Below, one piece after another: positions 1-13,600 of a DNA stretch of 64,000 nt. Source of the DNA: Chionis minor (Eukaryota > Chordata > Aves > Charadriiformes > Chionididae); the NCBI GenBank assembly GCA_013398295.1, contig VZSF01006852.1:269339-333338 (forward strand), in the 5' to 3' direction. Below the pieces are notes generated by a model. It had not been told where the DNA came from. It saw only the letters and a list, made by a program, of their open reading frames with translations, and ran no database searches. Every line of letters starts with the position of its first letter. Position 1 is the first letter of the stretch. The position numbers were made by a program, and so were the translations under genes.

Positions 1-3000
1 GTTCAATAGCACAAATGGCCAAATGTGTTTTCTTCAGAGCAGAACAACTTTGGTGCACCAAAATCATCTCATCTTCCACCCTACCTAAAAACATCTAAAG
101 AAAAATGTCTACTTAGAAATCTTATCTTCCTGCAGACTGTCATGGCTGCAGCAACATTTCCACTCCTTTGCTCAAGGACTTGTCTGGAGACGTGAGTTCT
201 AATAAGGTCTCAGTGAGTGATGGCCATAAAAATCCTTGACTTGCACTGAAGGACAATGAACTGTGCCACCAAACAGGAGTTCAAGACTGGGTGGCTGTTC
301 TAGGTAACAATAATATGTACAGCAACATTCCAAGGAGAAAATGACAAAGCAAAGAATTTCTGCCAGATAAAAGTGTCAACAACATTCCCAATTCCTCATT
401 CACTTTAAAGGTCTGTTATGAAGATTATTTTCATAAGAAATATGTTTTTAAGTCTCTGTTTAAAGTCTCTTCACTCGTCTTTCCTTGAGTTCCTATTCCA
501 GGCAAAACCAGCCAAAATACAGTAGCTGACACTACCTTTGTTTACAGAGGCAGGTATCTTGAGTCTCTCGGCCTCTGGGAATGCTTCCAGGCAAAGCCAA
601 GCTGGTTAAATAACCATCTGAAGAGTGTCAGAGATGGGAGGTGAGAAGGTAAGGGCAGGCTCTGATAGCTGATTAGCTCTAATCTGTGGACTGAACATTT
701 TGGTTTGCAATTATTTGCTGGTCAGCACCACTATGTTGCTGCCGAGGACTGAGTTCTTCCCTGCTGTAGCTTTTTAATTATTTGTGTGCTGTGAGTTGAA
801 TATCAAAGGACACTTCAGAGAGGTGCTTGCTAATATCATACTTACATCTAAACAAACACAGTAAATAAAATTAACTAAAGGCCAACTCTGCTATCTTGCT
901 AAATTATATCATTTTATTTATTGTCAGCTTGTAAATTGATGGAGATGTCTTCAACAGTTTCAGAGCGCTCAGTTCAGCTGTCATGTAGTCAGTTATAACT
1001 TGCTTTATTTTTGCGTAGTTAATTTCTCCTAATATTTTGATTTATTTGCCCAAATGTACCAGTGTTACCATAATGCTGACTTATTTACTTGTTTCAAAAT
1101 CTATGTATAGTTCCAGACTGGTTTATCAGTCATTCCAATAGGGTAGAAGACAGAGTGACCCCTGTATCTTCAAAATGTTGCATGAGGTTTCAGCCACTCA
1201 TCTCATTAAATTCAATGATACTCAAGCTAAAAGCATGAATAGTTCCTTCTCTTTACTGCCTTCTCACCTACAGATAAAAGACAGGCAAGCCTGTGATCAT
1301 CCTTTTCTTCAGGTGCCCCACGTTAACCTGAAACTCAGTAAATATAGTTTTTATTATGTAACCCAGAGTCTTTTCAAGCATTAGTCAATGCAGCACAGTG
1401 CTCTTTGTTTAGCTTCACACTACAGCAAGAGACAATACACTGACAAGCTTGTTCATACTCTCTACATGGTTGCCAGTCTTTCAATGGTGATGTGCTATAC
1501 ACACTATGAATTTGCCTACCGGCAACTTCACTGTATATGGTTGTGTGTAACTAGCACTATTTAAGCGGAACCTCAGGTTTCGCAGCATTTTCTAAATGTC
1601 CACATTCAGTTAAGTGAATTCCAATGCCAGCATTTTAACAATGTTGCATAATAAAGAAAGAATATCTATATCACAAATAGGATTTCTCCTCTGTATTTTT
1701 CATTCCTTAAATAAAAAGGGATCCCAGACCAATAATTACTGATCTCCACCAGACTACACACTCCTTTTGCCATTTTTAATGCCCACGTAACCCACATTCT
1801 CCCTGTTCCAACCATACTTTGAGACTTACTTAGGAGCAGAAGGGAGGGCTCCCATTTTCCCATGTGCTGTGCTACTGGATGAGGATGAGGAAGCTTGGAG
1901 GGACAAGCTCCTGCTCAAAGCAGCCTGCTAGCCCCTGCAAAGAAAAGATAAGCAGTGTCTTGGCAGCTGTTGATGGAGGCAGCTCCTCTGACCTGTGCTT
2001 CTCCCAGCCTGCTTACCCAAGCCTATAGGGAATGAGAGTTGAGCTTCGTGTGCCACATATTTGTGTCTTGAGCACCCATTTTCCAAAGAGCACTCTGAAG
2101 TGAAGGGCAGTCTCATCTGATCAAACAGTTTGCCTCTTTCTCTCTCCTTTTCAAAAACCAGGGATGTTACTTTGTTTGTGGTTGCATTTAAAATTTGTTT
2201 TGCTGATTCTATGGCCTGACTAAAAAAGAGTAAATAATATTGTACAAGTGACTTAGAGCTGAATTATGCTAGTGCAAAAGCCTCTGGTTTCCTGTGAAGA
2301 ACTGGGCAGGCCAGCCTTTAACTGTAGATTCTTATTCCTATTTAAATTGGCTGCTAGAAAGCAAAAAGGCTTTCAAATAATTTAAACACAGAAGGCAAGT
2401 TTATGTCCATTTCTAAAATATAGTTAGGTGATGCTATTCCCAGTAATTAAATACTTCATCACTGGAAACTGTAATAAGAATGTGCTAATTTCAGTTCATA
2501 CTAGATGCTCAAAGGTAATAAATTACAACTATCACACCGCCATCCCTTTTATGATTACTATTCTGCTATGGAACTAATGTGTTTTCTCTCAAGGTTAAGT
2601 AAGTGTCTTCACTTACTACAACCTTATAAAAATCTTTCTTAAGCCTAACAGAAATCAAGTGTTGGTTATGAAATGTGAATTTCTAGATTCTTTTAGACAC
2701 TCTCCTAAACTGCTGATGGCAAGCAAACAAGACAGTTGGTTTCATTGAGGTATTACAACAATGCACACAGACACATTCCATTTGCTGTATATTCTACTGA
2801 CGGTAAGAACAAATCATAATTTAAAATATAAAGGAGGAAGTCTTTGTGATAAATGTCAGCTTTCTGATGCTTGACCGCTTCTGGACTGGTCTGGAGACAC
2901 CAAAGACCTGGTGGCACATTGCCTTTAAGAGTGAGGATATCCTGGCTGTCCTGAAAGCATCCTAACAGATATTAGAAAGACTGTTACAAACACCAGAAGA

Positions 3001-5224
3001 AAAGCGCTCTCTGTTCAGATGTCTGTCTTGGCATTTTTATTCTCCCAAATGCATTTCCACGAGTCCATGCCCATAGACCATTATCACCCAGAACACAACA
3101 AACAATTGGCTGTGGTTATGCTTTCCATCCGTATTCCCTTCCTCTAGTCCTTCCTTTCACTCAAAGTGTCATCTCATACCAATGAATCAGAAATCAGGTT
3201 ACAGCTTGCGGTTATCCTAACTTTCTGTAAAACATTGTTAAATGGATACTACAAGAAGCAGCACTCTAGTCCTCTCCCCTTATAGAAAGTATATTGTTCC
3301 TTCCAACTTTTAAAATTGGCTCCATTACAGATTCATTTCCTATACGTTGTCACAGTGATGGGTAACATGTATACAAATCTATGACTCTTGAACCTTATTT
3401 CTACCTTAAAGTAGCTGCAATGTATCCTCCAGATTGCCGACAGAACTGGAAGCAGATGCTTTGGAAACTATTTGGATTTCAATAAAGGAAGCAGCCTTTA
3501 TTTGGTTAATAGATTATGTGCAGATTTCAGTGGTTGGACTGGAGTCATAAGCCATAAAAATGAAATTCAGCTTCTTGCTTGTTCAGAGACTTTCTGCAAG
3601 ATCTTGAGTGAGTAATTTAGACTGATATAGAAGTTAAGCATTTCCAATACCTTTGAGGAGGTGTGTCTAGCTTTTTCTGTTCTTTAGGACAGTAGAACCA
3701 AGTCACAGCAATGTTCATAGTTAGATTCTTTAGAGGTCCAGAAGTGTCCAGATACTATAATGAAATCCGAGAAATTCTTTTGTTAGAGCCTCCTTTCCTT
3801 TTTGTGAAATTATGTTTGTGTATGATAAAGGAAATTTTGCATGTACAGAAAAACTGCTTGCTTCCCGCCTATACCTCTTCTGAGCAGGATAAAACATAAG
3901 CTTCTTGTAAGAATAGCCATTTAGTGGCTCATTCAAAGTGTCTTCTCCTTTTCATGCAATCCAGAGCCATGCACCGGGGCAGTGGCAGGTCACACATGAT
4001 TTGAAGAGATGCCATTTTTTTTTAAGGAGCTGCCAAAAAAGTCTCCCTTCGTATCTACGCACTTCCTACTACCCTACCAGGCAGCACTACTAGCCATAGT
4101 GCCCATTTGACCACTTTCTTCAAAGCATCTTTTTATGATAACTGCCTGCAGGCATCTATGTTCAAAAAGCTCTAAAGACCTTAGGAGTTATTGCTGTCAA
4201 GCCTGAAAATCATTTGACCAAGCCAGCCTGCGACTAATGCCCTTTGCAGAAGGAAAGTGGCAGGCGGGTCCTGCAGCAAATACAAATCAAGTCTTATGAC
4301 TAACAATCATTAAATAGCTTAAAAACATTCAAGTTTCTAACATGTTTACAAATTGCAGAAGGAACGTTTTGCAGAATAAAACTGCAGTCCTGGAGCTTAA
4401 TACTCACTCTACTGTTTCATTACTGCCCCTGTTTTATATTAGCGCACCAAGCAATTTGTATGCGTCTGTGGACCTTTTAGTAATGTATACCCAAAGCAAT
4501 TGCCAAATGTTATTCAGTGCTCTTAATACGTAATAGTTCTAATGAATAATGTTTTTGTTAAGAATGTGGCAAACTGCTATTTATTCAGATGAATTCCAAC
4601 CAACCATAATGCCTGGGTCTTACTTCTGAGGTATGAATGCAATAATTACCAAACACAGTTCTAAAACGCAATTTGTTAACTTGGAGGGGGTTGTGAGATC
4701 GTGACATACATTTAAAGTGCCCCCAAAGCTGCTTGTGGTTGTCTTTCTCCCCTTGACCCTTTGTTTCTGTAGTCAGGATCTCCACTTACTGAACACACCA
4801 GTTGAGTGTCTCTACATCTGCTTATGCCGCGTGCATCAAGACTCAATAACTGAACAGCCAAGGCATCAAAGCAAGCAGTAAGATTACCCAGAAGATAAAG
4901 GAGGAAATTAATTTCCAAAATGTCCAACTTTTTAAAAAATTTCCATTAGGTTTAGGCTCCAAAGTAACTTCTGGTCCTTTTGAAAACATCCTCAGAGTAT
5001 GTCCCAGAACCAGCGTGTCACTTAAGTTAGCAGGAAGCAGCACTAGAAGCAAAAGCTGTGTAGGAGAAATGAAAGCTATGTGGTTTGCTAATGGGCCCAG
5101 GGAGAGAGTTGCCCAAAGCTGTCAGAACTGGAACAGAACCACAAGCAGCAGGCTGAGCCCTGCAAGGATGGGCAGAGAACAAGAATGACGTTGAGTGATA
5201 TCACTCAGACAGAATCAAACTAAA
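1..5224. other. Intergenic, no gene seen
   Basis: Unique AT-rich DNA with only short, stop-bounded open frames and no homology that I recognise. Confidence 0.6.
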
Positions 5225-5565
5225 TGCAAACCTCAGCAATGATGTATTTATTAATTTTAAATATACATATTCAAGTCTGATGCCTTACTGTGGCACAGTG
5301 TACCGAAAAAAATATTTAAAATGTTATAAAAATGATAATTAAATATTTTTATTGGGGATCAAACTAGAACTAGCACTGACAAACGAGATCCAGAACAAAG
5401 CAGTTGCAAACAAAAAAAGAATAACCGAAACTAATTAATTGATGCGGAACTAACATTGCATGAGCATAAAAGTGATTTGGAGGCTAGCCTAAAAAGTTTT
5501 ATATAGCGAGATTTTAAATCTAAATCTAATCATGTGAATCTAAATAAGTTGTATAACGTTATCTG
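5225..5565. other. AT-rich complex sequence, possible conserved non-coding element
   Basis: About 340 bp of AT-rich but non-repetitive sequence, rich in homeodomain-like words (attaattttaaat, aattaattgatg). It resembles developmental conserved elements in composition only. Conservation cannot be seen from one sequence. Confidence 0.2.
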
Positions 5566-8500
5566 TATTTCCCATCACTCCGGACTGTTCAGGACATACA
5601 CTTTCTCCTGTCTCTCTGTAAGGTTTCCACGGAGCTTGCAGAGTTGCAGGCATGTTTTATGCCGGCTGAGATTTTAAAGCATTTTAACTTATGCACAGAT
5701 AAGTGCAGATATTTGCAGCCTCATAGCTGGCAGACAGATGATACTGCAGGTGCCTTAGTACGAATACAAGTGCCACACTATTTTTATCATGACTCATCTG
5801 GGAATTTAAAGAAGAGGCAGTCTTCCCTTCTGCAGCTGAGAAAGGCCAGGAAAAAACCTCTGGAGAACTCAAGCAGCTGGGCTGGAGAAACATTTTGGTT
5901 TTGTACAACTCATAACTTCTAACATTTGGAAAGTACAGTAAATACTGCGGAAAGGGACGAAAAAGATTTGGGCATGTAACTAGTTAGTGAAGGAAGGGTG
6001 TTAGAACAGATTGTAGTGTTTCTGTGAATATTATGTATAGCCCTGATTTTTCCCATTATTACTATAGATTTTTTTGATACTAGAGGGAAATGATAATTCT
6101 TGGAGGAGCTTGTCACATATGCGACCACAAGAAGGCAATTAATGGTTGAGGAGACCAGAGTCTATGGCAATACAGAAGGCAACATCTCTGTGATTGTGAC
6201 ACTGACTATGATGCAGCCAGTGCTCCCAGTTTGGGGCCCACAGGAGGAATCTGAGTTTAAAAACAGTAAAAAATCCTTTAGGGAGGTTTTGTGCATGTGT
6301 GTGTGTGCGTGTGTGTGTTTTGTCCTGAATCTTTCTCCTGATTCATTTGACATCACTCCCCCACAGCCCATTGCATCACCAAAAGTAAGGGGAAGAGGGC
6401 AGACAGATGAGGATGAGGAGCTTGTGGGAAGAAGGTGAAACCTTCAAAACTAGTTCTGCTTCCTTAAAAATGCTGTGTTAAATGGCACTGGGGGAGACCT
6501 GATCTGAGGATAGGAGAACTTGGAGGCCCCCTCTGAGAAAAGCACAGTGGTCTAGGCTTAACTTGGAGAGGCTGTGGCTTGACTGATCCTTGTTGCACAA
6601 TCATGACCTTTTGTGACGATCCACTGAGTTGGAGAACGTTGTCCTCAACAGAAGAATAAATGGTCGCAGGGCGTCCAGCCTTGCAAACAGGAGCTCAGCC
6701 AGACACAGTTGAGGTCAGGAGAGCATGATGCATCAATTCAGAGTGGAAAAAAGACTTAATTTTATCAGAAAAGGTCAACGTTTGTGCACTGGTTTTATAT
6801 ATGGGTGCAGGAAATTAGGTTGAGGCAATGCTATTGCAAATTATTTTCTCCCTCAGATTTAACTCCAAACTGTGTGTTGCATATATCAGTAGAACACTTC
6901 CAGACATTTTCTTGCTGGTATTTTAAAATATAAACCTAATCTTAAAAAAATCAAAAGATGCGCAAGATATTTTTTGATGAATATTTTCTCTCCTGCTATC
7001 AGGACAGTGCTCAGGCTGGGGGGTGCCTCACAGCCCGTCCTGTCCCACCACCCTAGCAAGGAGCAGGGCAGCCCCAGCTGCAGGCATCGGGCAACTCCCT
7101 GGGTCCAGAGATGGGCCAAGGCTGGAGAGGAGGTCAGGCTGTCTGGGAGCATCTCTCCATGTCACCTTGTGGTGGTTTGGGCTGCCCTGTCTCCAAGCCA
7201 GCCCTGAGATGGCTGCCAGACACCCTGGAGGGGGATGGTCCTGGAGTCCCCACAGCCCCCTCACAAGACAGGTAACAATTGCTGGGAATGCTAAAAGGAG
7301 AGGAAGGAAAAGCACTTCTGATGCCATAGCACCTGATGGTAACTTTCCCACTGTATGTGATTTTTGCTCCTGTGATCCATTCCATTGCAAAAGAAGAGCA
7401 GGAAGATTGGAGGGTGGTAATCAATAAGGCAGAAAACATGAAAGAAAACAAGACATTAATTAACTGATTGATGAGATATTAATTAATCTTAATTGATTAA
7501 TTGATATTGAAAGAAAAATTGGGTAATGCCTTAGATAATCCCTAATTTACTCAGGGCCAGATGAATTTGGGGTGTGGAACTTGCCCAAGGGAACCCTGAG
7601 GATGTCTGCTTTGCCTGTGACCATGTGACATTCCCCTCTGCACACCCATGGCACAGGTTTAGCACTCCAACAAAGCAGCCACATGGCTTTCACTCTGGAG
7701 GGTCCAATTCAGTGCCTTCAGCATTTCCTATTCAACACATAGCCAGGCACTCCCAGAAATATTTTAGCGGACATCATTCAAATTAGATATTGAATAGAGT
7801 TTTAATTCTCATGGAGCCCTTCTCTCTGGTTCTTCCACAGACATTACCAATCTCAGTTATACGGCATCTCTGCCTCACCAACTATTTAAGCCCTGGGAAA
7901 TGGAATCACGGATGAATCCAAGCTCCTTTCCTTTGAGTGAACACTGGAGATGATGAGGTCCTGATATTTCAGAGGACTTGGCAATTTTTAGCCCACAGCA
8001 TGTTCTCATGCCAGTCCACCAGTGCCAGTGAGCACTTGGCATCTCTGTTAATCTGTCCTTCAGAAACTTGCACTGGGAGTCCAGAAAACAAGGAACAGAC
8101 ACGTTAGTGAGTCTCAGAAGAAAATAAGGTTTTACATGACTTGCCTATCAATCCAGAGGAATCCTCTGCCATAGATTTAGGATCCAGCTGTCTAAACTTG
8201 TATTTCTATAAACTAATGACAAAATTATTTATTTGCCTGCAGTCTACTGAATCAGATTCCTAAATTCTTTAACAGGGATCCTCTAGCTAACAGCACCCTC
8301 CTTCACTACAGCATCATAACTGTACACCAGAGCATCCAATCCTATTCATCAAAAGAGATGGATCTAGCAGAGAAGTTGTAAGTTCATAAAACTAGTCTCC
8401 TTCAAAGTGCACACACATAGCAGCAAAATAGTCTTAGATGCAATCTTAAGACAGTAGTTTTTGAACTTTTGAAGACTAAAATTTGAAACCTATTTTTCAG

Positions 8501-10582
8501 ATTTTGAAAAGTGCAGCATAATTTCAAAATGTCTCATCCAACTGTATTAAGTTGTTAAAGGAATACTTGTAAAATCTGCCTTCTTCAATAATATGCACAC
8601 TGTTATTACGTTCCACAAGCAAATCAGCTATGAAGGACCAATTATATACTGCCTTTCATGTTAGGTGAGTAATTTCCAAGTGTAGGAAGTGTAATAAGTA
8701 CATTTCTTTCTGAGGGGGGAGTTTTGAGTAGTAGTGTTTCACATCTACTCCTTCCTTACATTTTCTCAGTGGCAATGACTCTGTAAGGAGCTCAGAAGAG
8801 AAGAGTCAGGACCTATAATCTCAAAGCCAGATTTCGCAACCTCCACGCGCTGAAATGTTCTTTGCTTAGTTGTGTCCAGTAATATAAGAAACCTGATTTG
8901 TGAGGTACTGAAGTGAAAGCCATCTGATGAATGAAAGGGGTTCAGTCCAGGAGGATTCAGGATCTCTTGATGCCATCTACACCAACAGGAGTTTAAGACA
9001 CCGTGTAAGGCTGGTCCAGGCCAATAAACTGATGAAGGACCCTGTGTGGGCTCAGTCCCATTGCGAACAAAGGAGGTAGATGGTTGGGTACCTGCAACAA
9101 CAGCCAGAGCGAATTGCATCAGGGCTGCAGGCAGGACCCAGTGTCAGCTCTGCAGGGAGGTCCCCAGCACCCTGCACACACTACCTGTGACTGAGAAACC
9201 AGAGGGGGTTGTTCATGACACTCCATCTGCCAGCATCACGGTGGACCAGCAGGGCAAAGGAGGCAAACCCTCCTAACATGCCAGGTGCGAGTCCACACCT
9301 GCATCCTCTTTGAAATGGTGCCTGCTTCTCCATGCTATGGAAAAGTTGTACACAACATGGAATATGCAGAGTGACAGCAGTTGGCAGCCGCTTAAACCCA
9401 GGCAACTATTTTGTCGTTAGTCTAAGTACACAGTCATGCAAACTAATCACGTTTATTGCTGATTTTGTTTATACTTGCGTATACTAAGGGGTTTTCAGCC
9501 AAGAGTAACTCCCTTGTTCAAACCCAACTCATCTGCAGCAGAAGTGATCCTCAACCCTGCTGCATCTGTGTGCACCCTTGCGAAAACAGAGGGTGGGTGG
9601 CAACAGCAGTGGGAGCAATGCCAGTCTTGCCTTGCCAACGTGGATGTATACTCTAAAATATCCAGAGCTACTGTACATGGGGAACCATGGTGAAAAGGAC
9701 AAGCAGATGTGATTTACCTAATTGACGGTCTAATTAAGATCTGAAGAAGAGGTGGGTGATTTAGTGCTGTTGGAAAACAAGTTATTGAAAGGATTGAAAA
9801 TTAATATAAAAGGTCTCAGTGGTGTTTAATAAACAGAATTCACTCAAAAATGTTTTTAAATGTTCCAGACCTCATTTTCTATAACAGCTTTGCCAGCCTG
9901 TGATCACCATGTTCAGTACGGAGCCAAGAGAGCACAGCTGGGGTGAGTGGGGGTTGCCACTGAGTTTTCTTGTTCTCATCTGTTTGATGGGATGCCTGTC
10001 CCTTACACTGTGGCATTAGTCAGCAGACAAAACAGAGTGCAACATGCCTCTCACTTCAGTGAAACACCCACGCTCATTCTAACATGTTTTGTTCAGCGAT
10101 TTCCACTCAGTTGTATTTTTAAGTGCTTCAAAACAAGTCACTCTGGGGTTTTAAGAGCAGGGAATTGCTATGCTCAGTCCTGAGGTGACCCCCCTGGAGC
10201 GCACATCCTCCTTCTATTTGCCCATTTGCCACTTTTCCTTTTTTTTTTTCTGTTTTCCACACAAAAATAAATGGTTGAATCTCACAAGGTATTGTCAAAT
10301 TCAAGTCACTGGTCATAACCTGGGGCTACACCATGAGGGAAGCCATGTGGTGGTACCTATCTGGGCCAACCTTGCTCTTAGATTTCTAAAACAGATGTTT
10401 GAGCAGAGGAGGTTGGAAAGCGGAAAGAAGACTTCTGCTTGGCTGTGTGGGAAGTCAGTAGGTTTTTTTGAAAAGATGGTCTTGAGACAAGTGTGGAGGG
10501 AAGGCAACATCTGTAGGTGACAAGGAAGGATCTCGCACAGTCTGAGTCATTCAGCCATTTGTTCCATGGGAAAGGAAACCAT
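5566..10582. other. Intergenic, no gene seen
   Basis: It contains a (TG)n microsatellite at about 6291-6318 and the TAATTA cluster at 7454. A GC-richer patch near 7010-7270 gives longer open frames (up to 134 codons) on both strands, none resembling a known protein. Confidence 0.6.
7454..7507. promoter_or_regulatory. Cluster of TAATTA/TTAATTGA homeodomain-type words
   Basis: Within 54 bp the core TAATTA, or a close variant in either orientation, recurs at least four times (attaattaac, attaattaatc, ttaattgattaattga). Such clusters bind homeodomain proteins in developmental enhancers. In AT-rich DNA they also arise by simple drift. Confidence 0.3.
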
Positions 10583-10628
10583 TTCATAGAATCATAGAAT
10601 CACTTGGGTTGGAGGAGACCTCCAGGGA
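10583..10628 (-). mobile_element. Short CR1 3' end, antisense
   Basis: The stretch contains tcatagaatcatagaatcac followed by ttgggttggaggagacctcc. That is the complement of the avian CR1 3' terminus with its octamer tail. Only about 45 bp can be recognised. Confidence 0.85.
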
Positions 10629-13600
10629 AGCACTGGTGACCGGATCCCTGACTGAGCTACCTTTGAAGTCAGCTTTGGTACCACAACTGGGTGAAAGGAG
10701 TGAATGTGAACTACAGCAAACTTGGCTTCCTGTGTAAAATGATCATACCTGCAAGTTAACTCTCATTCTCTACCTGGATAGCTCATCAAGCTGTGACACA
10801 GTCATACTACGCTTGTTGTACAGGGGGAAGCCCACAGCTGTGGGATACTGCCGTAGCCACGATCAGCAGAGATCGGTCAGCCGTTATCACTTAGAAAGGG
10901 GGATTATTAAAGAATCAGGGTTCCTGCATTATGGTCTGCAAGGTGTTTTGCAAGTCAAGCTTCCCACGCAGACAGAAGAGTTTTTGACCCTTCTGGATGG
11001 ATTCAATCAAATTTGACACAGATGTGAAGATTTCAAAGGTAATTAACATCTTTAAAGAATATAAGCAGTTAAGGAGAGAGAGACCCTACACAACACTCAT
11101 GTGAAAGCAACCAAAGAATCTGCTCTGGAGAGACACTTCATGATTCTCTCACTACAAGGGAAAAAAGGAGGGAAAAACCCCAACAAACCAGAAACAATTT
11201 TCCCTAGAAAGTCAATCAAAGTAGCGCCTTCTCAGACACCAAAGTCAATCTCAAGCCACAGCTTAGTAGAAACTCTGACTCCGGTAGTTCAGATGTTCAC
11301 AGAATAATTTCTTCTCTGTGGGAAGCCTTCTCCTTTGAACCTGCTTCCTCCACTTGGTCAAAAAAAAAAGTGAGGGGGGATTTAATGATCTTCCCAGTGC
11401 AATGCTTGCCTTTAAAGACCTGGGAATTGTTGCAGGGAAGGCTTTGAAAGAACGAAAATTATTTTTGCTGATGGTTGAAATTATTTGGGTTTTAGGTTGA
11501 TTTTATTTTAGATTTATGACAAAGAAACCTGGAGTACTAGATGTATTTTCTTGTACGTTTGTACTAGAAAATGAAATATAATAAATCTAAGAATAAGCAT
11601 TATCCAGTCCTTGTTTTATGAGCCCATAGAGATCTAGCCTATAAAATAAATGAGCACAATATCACTGAGTGCTGGACTTTGTTCAGAGTTAGCTGAAAGT
11701 TATGCAAAATCATAATGAGACCTGCTAGCTTAAGCAAGAAGGACATTAGTCTCCAGCCACCCATTTTCTCCCCTTCTCTTCTGCACTCTGTTTATTTCAG
11801 GAAGCCTGTGAAGTTCTGATCTTCAAAAATGTAGCCTGTGGAGAGAAATAGGAGAAACTGTTGATGTGGCTTCACCGTGGGTTTTGAAGTGATCCAAGGT
11901 GTTCACTGTGTTCTTGTTGCTAATTGTCCCCAGTTTAGAACTGATCTCATTCAGAACAATAGAAATGGCATTTTTCAGCTGCTCAGACAGCTTTACACAG
12001 GAATCAGGGTTGGTTTTTTTTTTTTAAGATATCACTTAATGATCCAATACAGTCTTGATATTGGAGAAAAAAGAGCTGGGAAAAATTACTTGTGAAATTT
12101 TCAGTTACGGGTAGAGTCATGAAGGGACTTGGCACCTAGCTCTACTCCTTTAGACTTGCTCCCCTCATTTGCTGCTTTATCCTGGAGATACCTGAGGTAC
12201 TGAGGCTACAAAGTGTCTGACACTGGGAATTGCCGACATGCCGTCAGTGCCAGACTGATTTTCTGTCTCTGGAGTTCTGGCAGAACTCCCCAAGGAGGCA
12301 GCAATCAAGCACCTGTGGCCTCCATGGGTCCGTACCGCTGCTCCAGCTGCGCAAAAGGGGGTTTGGGCCTCCAATTTCTCCCACTTAAAACCCCATGAAA
12401 TCTTTTTTCCAGTCATCACTCTCAGCTAGACTTTGAGTTAAATTCAGGATTTTCCATCCAAGTTCTTAATTTGCTCCACCACCAGAACAATATGTAAATG
12501 ACACAGAAAGCACTAAGTACAGGGCTTCAGATACTCCCTTACTGACGAAGACCTCACATCTACTATCATCTGACCCCGCAGAGAGATACATGGCACAGCT
12601 GGGCATGGATCTCTGCTGGGATTTGCTAGTGCAGCCGTAACACATCAAAAAACCCTATAATAATTGTGCCTTCAAATCAGAAGAGCTTTCCACAAATCCC
12701 TAAGATTACCAAAATCAGAATTCATTGGATCTGAAAGCCCTCAGAGTGTCCATCCGCCCAAATTTGGAGAGATTTGGAATATTGCAGCTTAGTATTGACT
12801 GAAGCTGTGACTGTCTGGACAACAGAGGATTGAGAAGATATTAAAGGGAACAGCCCTATATAAAAAAGGTAACATTTCAAAACCACCTTATTTCTGCTGG
12901 AAGCCAAGTACGTTTCCCCCACACTCATCTCCGGTGAGAAATACCCTGGAATTTTTTTCCCCTGAAATGCTAACTAGTCTGCTGTAAGAGAAAGCCCACT
13001 CCACTTTGAAGTGGTAAGTATGCTTAAATTTGCTGCAGGCTTCAGTATCCCTGAGGGTCCTAAGGCCTACAAATTATTTTTATTCATTTAAAATGAAATA
13101 GAAATTAGAAAAAAAAATTCAATACAGCTGAAAAAAAAAGAGACTGGAGAGCTTTGTAACCCCCTCACTCTCCCTATGGTGTTCTGTCTTCTAGCTAATA
13201 AGATCTACCCTGTCTTTTCTTTTGGAGAAAATTCTCCTTTCATTCAGAGCAAAGTAAAATTTGACACATGGTCCAGAAAAGGCAGAAAATTTTATTGCCA
13301 TGACTCCACTCTTTGGTGTGAATTAGGGCTGTTGGTGTGTTTGCATATTCTGCCAGCAGTATAAAGGAGAGAAGCGCCAATGCCAGTGCTGTCACAGAGC
13401 AACTTACTACTGCACCCAAAGGTATGACTGCAACAAAGACACCGTGTTTTAACCAGTCCTGGTGATACTGCAGCGGAGACCAACCGTTACATTTTGTCGT
13501 ACAAGAAGAGCATTTAGCTGGTAGCCTACACAGATATCCATGCTGCTGCCTTCTTCCCTTCTGCTGTTTCATGTTTTAACCGTGCTGCGGCTGTTGGCGA

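Noticed and set aside
7023..7451. Overlapping open frames of 105-134 codons on both strands
   Set aside because: They lie in a GC-richer patch where stops are rare. Frames on both strands compete and none resembles a protein.
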